In this document: piece by piece, positions 57,645 through 64,000 of the stretch
Position numbering within the stretch: the stretch's first letter is position 1
How the letters are laid out: each line of letters starts with the position of its first letter
Position numbers and translations under genes: made by a program
NCBI GenBank assembly: GCA_964036295.1
Contig: OZ038463.1
Span: forward strand, 248,001 to 312,000
Direction of reading: 5' to 3'
DNA length: 64,000 nt
Source of the DNA: Plumapathes pennacea
Lineage: Eukaryota > Cnidaria > Anthozoa > Antipatharia > Myriopathidae
Notes under the pieces: generated by a model
What the model saw: the letters and a program-made list of their open reading frames with translations, nothing else
What the model was told of the DNA's origin: nothing
Databases searched by the model: none

Positions 57645-57866
57645 AGGCATAACATCTACTTTTAGCAACAGCTGGCCGTAATATGTGCTTGTACTCAGAA
57701 TCCTTGCTTTTCTATTGAAAAGAGCTTATTATATGAACACACGATAGCTCTTTAACAGAAAATTGATGTTTTCGTGACCAATTCAATGTCCCGCAACCCA
57801 AATGGTGGTGGGAAATTGACATTTGCTTAAGCAATATTGCTGTCACCGTGAAATGGTTTGATGGGG
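57645..57866 (+). repeat. Left arm of an inverted repeat pair around the Ty3 region
   Basis: Contains CAGCTGGCCGTAATA, GAATCCTTGCTTT, AACACACGATAGCTCTTTAA and CACCGTGAAATGGTTTG. The reverse complement of 63766-63981 has the same blocks in the same order with substitutions and small gaps. Confidence 0.65.
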
Positions 57867-57967
57867 GTTTGATCACTCGTTAAACCTTCGCTGTTAAGTT
57901 GAATTATGATCGTCAACTTCAAGTGAAATCGTATAGTTGTGTCTTGCGGTTCCGCCACATATTAGGA

Positions 57968-58235
57968 CCATGTATACGGGAGAAAATACGCCGCGGCTTA
58001 CATAAGACTTGAAGACCACACATAAATGGCACAATCCACACGTTCACGGCTAAGACAAGCCGCAGCAGTTTCCTGGCCTAGGGATTTCGAGCTGTTCTTA
58101 TCTAAGCCGCAGCTTATACCTTGGACGTGAAACCGCGAATCATTTATACGAGCAGTTCGCGTCTTGTGTAAACCGTAATAATATAAATGGGTCTGCACGT
58201 CTCACGTAAGCCGCAGCTTATTTTCTCTCGCATGG
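57968..58235. mobile_element. MITE with TIRs CCATGTATACGGGAGAAAAT / ATTTTCTCTCGCATGG
   Basis: The left terminus CCATGTATACGGGAGAAAAT with GCCGCGGCTTAC is matched inverted by GTAAGCCGCAGCTTATTTTC with TCTCGCATGG. Inner TAAGCCGCAGC motifs repeat. Non-coding, about 268 bases. Confidence 0.6.
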
Positions 58236-59180
58236 ACGGCCCTATCGTCTCTTTTTTGCCAAGTATTCGTACAACGGTTTCATCACGTTTATGCCTGCTC
58301 ATTTAGATATGTTTTCGACTTTTTCCGTAAATAACTAGTACACCTTTGGCTAATCATCCTCGGTGAATGTTTTGAAGTATTTGAAGCACTTCAATCTGAT
58401 CTTCGACAGGCATTCGCAGTAAAGATTTTTGGAGAGTGAGTGCAGTGAGCGAGTGCAGCTGACCTATTTCTTCAGCCAGTATTCGCTTTAGTCTCATATT
58501 AGAAAAAAGAAAAAAAAAAGAAAAACTACAGCTGATCTGTAATACACGATGTAGATTCATAATGAAGCAATTCATTCCAGTGTGAGTACTGATTGACGGC
58601 AGCAGTGAAAGAGACAACTCGAGAACATTGCAGATGCAACGTGCACTATTTACACGTGCGCGTCCAACCAGACATTCAGTTCTGTAATATCTTAAAGTCT
58701 GTTTGGAGGCTTGTAAGCTCCAAGGGATGGGAGCACTTTGTATATGATGGGCTATACGGGACAGGGAGGCTCTGCCTCAATGGGCGGGCTCCTTTTAATC
58801 AAGCCTCAGGTCATAACTAAATGTGGTACTTTAAAGGGTCGGTAAGAAAGTCTGAACAAAACAAAAAAAAATGTATTGGCATCTTCTAGAAGTTATAAAA
58901 GTCATGCCTCCATTGCATTTGTAAATACCGCGTTGCTGAGTTGTCGCTTGCGGTTTTTCTAGACTTCTTCCTGTTCAAAGGCATGAAAGGTTGGGGGTTG
59001 GGGGCAAAATGTTTATAACTGGAAAAGGGTCACTTTTTCGACCCAGGATGATAAGGGGTTGAAAGTCTCGGCGGAACCTCTCCGTATCAAATTTATGATG
59101 CGAGTATCTCTCCCTCTAACCTGTGTTTTAAATCCAAATATTCCCTTGAGTCTTGTTGCTGGTGCATACAGAAACGGCTC
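58236..59180. other. Spacer left of the Ty3 element, no supported gene
   Basis: A minus-strand frame at 58354-58617 ends in a helix-like stretch (ILAEEIGQLHSLTALTLQ), but it has no recognisable family or splice partner and is not called. Confidence 0.3.
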
Positions 59181-59185
59181 AGTAG

Positions 59186-59291
59186 TGTCATGTTCTTGAA
59201 GCAATGAATAACAGAGAAACAAGATGGCGGAACAGTAACATAATGATTTATTCACACGTGGTGGTCAGCGGTAAAGACCGCAGACCTAACA
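59186..59291 (-). repeat. 3' LTR (106 bp)
   Basis: Base-for-base identical to 63439-63544 by eye; TG...CA ends. Confidence 0.92.
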
Positions 59292-59369
59292 CCCTCCCAC
59301 TTAGATTACAAACTCTCAAATAAAACAAAACAACAACACAGTTACAAATCTGTTCATTCAACAGTGTCT

Positions 59370-62300
59370 TTAACATTGTTCAATCAACCACTGAGGTGGT
59401 CGCACGACTCTGCCAGATCTTCTGGGAGTGGCATCACGGGCCTGTGTGTGGTCAGTGCAACTCTTGTTCTCCTGTGCTATTGGAGTGCCAATATTTGTGG
59501 GAGGTTCTGGTGTTGCTATGGGGGGGTTTCCTTCAGGTGGGTTGGTGCTATGTGAAGAATTCCCCGAAGATGTGTTTGGGACCCCGTCATCAAGGGGCGG
59601 TGATACGACATCACACGGATCATCCTCCATAGTGATAGTTTGATCAGGACTTGGGTTGTGTTTTAGGAGATGATCCGCATGTCGCTTCCAGGTCCTACCA
59701 TCTTGGAGATCTAGAGTGTACGAGTAGGGTGCTGTCCTCTCGAGGATAGTGGCAGGTTGCCACTTCTGGACAGATCTGAAGTCTCTTGCAAGCACTGTTT
59801 GACCTGGAGAAAACTCTCTCAATTTGGTGTGTTGATCATGATAGGATTTCATCTTGGATTGCTTGTTAACGATTTGAGAGGCTAGATCTGGTTTCAACAA
59901 GGTCAGTCTGGTTCTCAGGTCACGCTGAAGGAAGAGTTGGGATGGAGTGGAATCTGTCGTGGCATGCGGTGTGCTGCGGTACTTTAACAGGAAGTTCTGG
60001 ATTTGCCACTGCAGCTGGCTGGGGGACTTGGGTGCTGAAGTAATTAAGAAATTCTTAAAGGTCTGCACAAAGCGTTCAGCCTGTCCATTCGAAGACGGAT
60101 GGTATGGTGCTACCAGGACTCGCTGAATTCCATTTAGTTTCAGGAACATGCTGTACTCTTCTGACTGGAATGGAGGGCCATTGTCACTGACTACTCTTTC
60201 TGGAAGACCGAATCTGGCAAAAATGGTACGCAGTGCATTTGTTGTGGCTTCCGCCGTGGTTGTTGTCATTGGGCCAATGACTTCTGGCCACTTTGAGTGA
60301 GCATCTACTACAACTAGGTAGTGTTTCCCTTGATGAGTAGCAAAGTCAACATGTATCCTCTGCCATGGTCTGGTGGGCCAAACCCAGGGGGATAATGGAA
60401 CACGTGGTGGGTTGTTGCGGGTTTTGACACAGTGGTGACAGTTGCGCACAGATTCCTCGATGTCGTTGTCAAGGTTGGGCCACCAGAAATGGCTGCGAGC
60501 AAGTGCCTTCATTCTTGCCATACCTGAGTGAGTGTCATGAAGCTCGGCAAGGAGTTGATTGCGAAGAGGGGGTGGTATGATCACTCGTCGGCCCCACATC
60601 GCGCATCCACTTTCCACAGAGAGCTCATTCTTTCTGGAAACATATGGTTTGAGGGCTGGATCTGCAATTCCTGCTTGTGGCCACCCAGCTTGGGTCAGAC
60701 ATAGTACCTTGGATAAGGTTGGGTCATTGGCTGTTGCACGTGCAATGTTCACAGAGGAGACTGGTAGCTTGTCGAACTGCCAATCGGAGACTTGGAACAG
60801 AATGTTTTCGGCGCTAGCATCGACGCTGTAGGGTAGGGGTAGTCTGGACAGGGCATCTGCCTTGACTATGTCTGTTGAGCTTCGGTACTTGATGTCATAG
60901 TTGTATGATGATAGCAGTAGGAACCAGCGTTGCAGGCGAGCCGCTGCAAGGACAGGAGTTGCTGAGTCCGGGGCTAGGATTTTCAGTAAGGGCTGATGGT
61001 CTGTATACAAGGTGAATCGTCGCCCATACAGGTATGTATAAAACTTTGTCACGCCAAAGATGATAGCCAAGCCTTCCTTATGAATTTGGCTATAGTTCTT
61101 CTCCGCTGCATTCAGTGAGCGGGAGGCATAAGCAATTGGTCTTTCGTGACCATCTGGGAATCTGTGAGAGATGACTGCACCAATGCCATATTGACTGGCA
61201 TCACATTCCAGTATTACTGGTTTCTTGGGATCAAAGTGGACCAGTACCTTGGAGGATGTGAGGGAGTCCTTTGCGGCTTGGAAAGCTTGTTGGCAGCCTT
61301 GTGTCCAATTCCATGGTTGATTCTTTCGCAGGAGCTGATTCAATGGGTAAAGTGTAGTACTCAGGTTGGGGATGAACTTCCCATGATAGTTGACCACTCC
61401 GAGGAAAGATCTCAACTGGGTGACGTTCTGAGGTGTGGGTGCATCTTTGATGGCCTGAACCTTCTCCTCTGTGGGTGAGATTCCTTCCGGTGTCAGAATG
61501 GTGCCCATGTACGTGATAGAGGTTTGCATGAACTTACACTTCTCCAGTTTGAGCCTCAGACCGTATTCATCCAAACGCTGTAGCACAGAGTCGAGGTTCT
61601 GCAGGTGGTTGTCATCGTCACTGCCACTGATGAGAATATCATCTTGAATGCAAGCGACATAGTCAAGTCCCTGAAGAATGATGTCCATACTTCGCTGGAA
61701 GATGGCAGGGGATGAGGCAATTCCAAAAGGGAGACGCTTGTACCTGTAAAGGCCACGATGGGTATTGATGGTTACAAACTCTTGGCTCTGGGGGTCCAAG
61801 GGCATTTGCTGATATGCGCTTGTGAGATCCAACTTGGTGTAGCGTTGTCCACCGGCTAACTTGCGGAAAACATCCTCTGGTAGAGGAACAGGATACTGTG
61901 GGACGTGGAGTGACGGGTTAACTGTCACTGAGTAATCTCCGCATGAGCGCGTTGTTCCATCACTTTTGGGAATGTGAACCATGGGGGTTGCCCAATCACT
62001 GTATTGCACCTTCTCAATGATGTCTTCTCTTTCGAGGCGGTCATATTCGTCCTCAACTGCCTTCTGGAGAGCGTAGGGTACGGGGCGGGCCTTGCAGAAC
62101 TTGGGTTTTGCATTGTCCTTTAACTCAAGCTTGGCTGTGATTCCCTTCATGCTGCCTAGGCCTGGTTTGAATACATTGGGGTGTCGCTGGATGGTGGTCT
62201 GCAATTTCTGTTTTATGGTTTCTGGGATGTCTGGGTGAGAGATGTCCACCTTCAAGATGCGAGTCCAGTTGAGTCGTATGGTGTGTAGCCAATTCCTGCC

Positions 62301-62860
62301 TAGGAGAGAAGGCCCAGTTCCCTGTACTACAATAAGGGGGAGGCTTGCTCGTTGGTCCTCGTAATGGACATCAGCCTGAAACTGACCACAAACTTCAATT
62401 TGGCTGCCAGTGTAGGTGTGCAGTTGAGTACTACATCGAGTCAGAGGAGAAGAGGAAAAATACTTCTTGTGGGTCTCATTGGAGATTATCGAGACACCTG
62501 CACCGGTGTCAACTTCCATCAACAGTTCCTTCCCCTGAACCTTGATAGGTATGGTAATACTACCCTTGCTTGAACCAAGAGTGTGCATGGAGACTGAGAA
62601 AGGGTCAGCTTGTGAGGGGTCTTCATCTGCTTCTGCTACCACCTTCACTGACTTAGGAGTGGACTTGCAAACACGGGAGAGGTGTCCATATTTTCCACAG
62701 GAATGGCAGGTAACGGTTCGGTACTTACAATTTCCTCGTTTGTGTCCCTCTTTGCCGCAACTCAGACATGTCCGGCAGAACTGTCGTGGCGGTGAGCGTG
62801 TGTATGCTCTTGCTTTTGAGGACAGGAAGACTGCGAGGGTATCTCACGAGGTTGACGTAT
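59370..62860 (-). CDS. Ty3 Pol: zinc knuckles, protease, RT, RNase H, integrase
   Basis: The frame is open with no stop over more than 1092 codons (to 62648 and further upstream to about 62860). Upstream of codon 1 of the long frame two CCHC knuckles are encoded (CLSCGKEGHKRGNC and CHSCGKYGHLSRVC). Counting from 62648: protease DTGAG at 47-51; RT about 190-385 with KLDLTSAYQQ and the catalytic box CIQDDILI (336-337); RNase H about 475-600 with Asp 483 and Asp 550; integrase HHCC about 704-740; catalytic core Asp 768, Asp 822, Glu 858; a C-terminal GPY/F-like region (GQTVLARDF, YTLDLQDGRTWKRHADHLLK). All catalytic residues are present. Confidence 0.92.
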
Positions 62861-63412
62861 AGCGTAGACGCCCGGTGATGGATTCAGGTCAGCAATGTCT
62901 CGTTCAGCTGCTTCACGATTGAGTGCGACCTGGAGGGCTGCGTTGAAGTCATGATCTTCGGCGAGAAGTTTCTTCTGGATTTCGGTACTTCGAAGACCAC
63001 AAACGAAACGATCGCGAAGGGCTTGCGGAAGATATTCTCCAAACTCGCAAGTGGCAGCCAATCGCTTAAGTGTGGCTGCGAAGTCGGACACACTCTCGTT
63101 GTCGGTTTGTTTGCGATTGTGAAAACGGTAGCGTTCTGCTATAACGAGTTTCTTAGGGGCAAAGTGAGACGTCAGTATATCTCTCAATTCTTTGTACGTC
63201 TTCGACGAAGGTAGTGCAGGGGAGCAAAGATCGGAGAGCGTATCGTATGCTGTGGCTCCGATCACTGAGATCAGGATGGCACGTCTGCGGGGCTTGTCCT
63301 CGGTGTCGGGTGGAATGCTGTTTGCTACGAAATATTGCTCCAAACGCTCGATGTAGCGTTTGATGTTGTGGGAATGGATGTCGAATTCTTCGATTTTCCC
63401 CAAAGAAGGCAT
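62762..63412 (-). CDS. Ty3 Gag (capsid part)
   Basis: A 216-residue frame starting MPSLGKIEEFDIHSHNIKRY contains a retrotransposon gag domain (YFVANSIPPDTEDKPRRRAI and SDFAATLKRLAATCEFGEYL). It ends in TGA at 62762, just before the nucleocapsid knuckles, which lie in the Pol frame. A -1 shift (or an indel) in the CCTCAAAAGCAAGAG neighbourhood near 62820 is needed to fuse capsid with nucleocapsid. The start ATG lies about 25 bases inside the 5' LTR boundary. Confidence 0.85.
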   Translation of the reverse strand: MPSLGKIEEFDIHSHNIKRYIERLEQYFVANSIPPDTEDKPRRRAILISVIGATAYDTLSDLCSPALPSSKTYKELRDILTSHFAPKKLVIAERYRFHNRKQTDNESVSDFAATLKRLAATCEFGEYLPQALRDRFVCGLRSTEIQKKLLAEDHDFNAALQVALNREAAERDIADLNPSPGVYAIRQPREIPSQSSCPQKQEHTHAHRHDSSAGHV

Positions 63413-63438
63413 AGCGTTTTATCCTCGTCGCCAAATTA

Positions 63439-63544
63439 TGTCATGTTCTTGAAGCAATGAATAACAGAGAAACAAGATGGCGGAACAGTAACATAATGAT
63501 TTATTCACACGTGGTGGTCAGCGGTAAAGACCGCAGACCTAACA
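63439..63544 (-). repeat. 5' LTR (106 bp)
   Basis: Identical to the 3' LTR. At 106 bases it leaves little room for promoter and polyadenylation signals. Confidence 0.92.
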
Positions 63545-63765
63545 AGTAGATCCTAACGTTTAGTAGACGGCATCCTCTGGCTGAATTATTTCCGACAGCA
63601 CTAATATGGAAGCAAATTGAATACTGGTTAGAACTCGGTCACGTGCTGGTTTGTTTTGCTTGCAGAGATGTTCTCTGGCGGATTTGCAAGACACGACTAT
63701 ACAATTTCCGATCAAACCGCAGTTCACAAACCAATTCAACTGCAAAGGTTTTAAAGTCGAGAAAG

Positions 63766-63981
63766 GCAAACCATTTCACGGTAACACTTGCTAAGGCGAA
63801 TGTTGATTACATTTACCACCAACATTTTTCGGGACATTTAATAGTCACGGAAACGGCATCGAATTTCTGTTAAAGGGCTATCGTGTGTTAAAATGACAAG
63901 CTCTTTCCAATTGGAAAGCAAGGATTTTGAGTTACAACTACGTATTACGGTTAGCTGGTGTTGACAAATTAGATCTTATGT
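63766..63981 (-). repeat. Right arm of the inverted repeat pair
   Basis: Complement of 57645-57866 (shared blocks include CTGTTAAAGGGCTATCGTGT and AGCAAGGATTTTGAG). The homology may continue past the right edge of the window. No gene was seen in 63550-64000. Confidence 0.6.
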
Positions 63982-64000
63982 TCACTCGCGGTAAGTGGTT

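Larger units (their letters stand above)
59186..63544 (-). mobile_element. Complete Ty3/gypsy LTR retrotransposon
   Basis: Two identical 106-base LTRs (59186-59291, 63439-63544) begin TG and end CA, flanked by a 5-base target duplication AGTAG (59181-59185, 63545-63549). Transcription runs on the minus strand: 5' LTR at the right, then gag, nucleocapsid, protease, reverse transcriptase, RNase H, integrase, 3' LTR at the left. A purine-rich tract (AGTGGGAGGG on the minus strand) abuts the 3' LTR, and the sequence inside the 5' LTR (TTTGGCGACGAGGAT) is the likely primer-binding region. Very short LTRs and an I-Q-D-D polymerase box point to a Mag-like lineage. Intact frames and identical LTRs imply recent insertion. 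Gag and Pol are offset by one frame. Confidence 0.92.

Noticed and set aside
58354-58617. 87-codon minus-strand frame with a helix-like C terminus
   Set aside because: No domain, splice partner or paralogue in the window supports it.

Overview
The window is animal nuclear DNA from an intron-rich, AT-leaning, repeat-dense genome. The fibrinogen-like and TSP1 modules, tandem gene copies, many foldback MITEs, a Ty3 element with very short LTRs and a CR1-type LINE fit a cnidarian, most likely an anthozoan such as a stony coral; the species cannot be named from sequence alone. The main content is a tandem array of paralogous multidomain genes, all on the + strand. Gene A (136-8163, left part outside the window) supplies the 3' half. 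Gene B (12805-42809, 36 coding exons, about 1456 residues) is complete: signal peptide, ADAM prodomain with a cysteine switch, M12B/reprolysin catalytic domain with an intact HExxHxxGxxHD site, disintegrin, ADAM cysteine-rich, EGF-like, TSP1, three successive fibrinogen-related (FReD-like) units, and a final TSP1. No transmembrane segment is visible, so a secreted matrix-type metalloproteinase is inferred. Unit C (43364-50903) is a partial duplication that repeats only the nine-exon block [3 x FReD + TSP1], with no protease part of its own; its exon phases would let it be spliced onto gene B. Inside one intron of gene B (27602-30399) sits a five-exon cassette for an F5/8 type C (discoidin) domain and a Cys-rich trefoil-like domain. 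The discoidin exons are circularly permuted (C-terminal third first), yet the whole cassette is phase 0 at both ends and could be spliced in frame. I regard this as the most unusual object in the window. Layout: 1-8.4 kb, gene A 3' half; 8.4-12.8 kb, spacer with Helitron-like remnants and a segment (about 11.6-12.7 kb) that recurs at 54.7-55.8 kb; 12.8-43.0 kb, gene B; 43.2-51.2 kb, unit C, which carries a 1.36-kb CR1-like insertion with a 9-bp target duplication; 51.2-57.6 kb, spacer with direct repeats, minisatellites and the orphan copy of gene B's upstream region; 59186-63544, an apparently intact Ty3/gypsy retrotransposon on the minus strand with identical 106-bp LTRs and a 5-bp target duplication, bracketed by a divergent inverted repeat near 57.7 and 63.9 kb. 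The introns hold foldback elements, a tRNA-Leu-like SINE, a TTATTACACG-ended MITE family (three copies) and minisatellites that differ in copy number between the paralogues. Exon limits were deduced by hand from frame, splice consensus and comparison among the three copies; no transcript evidence was available.
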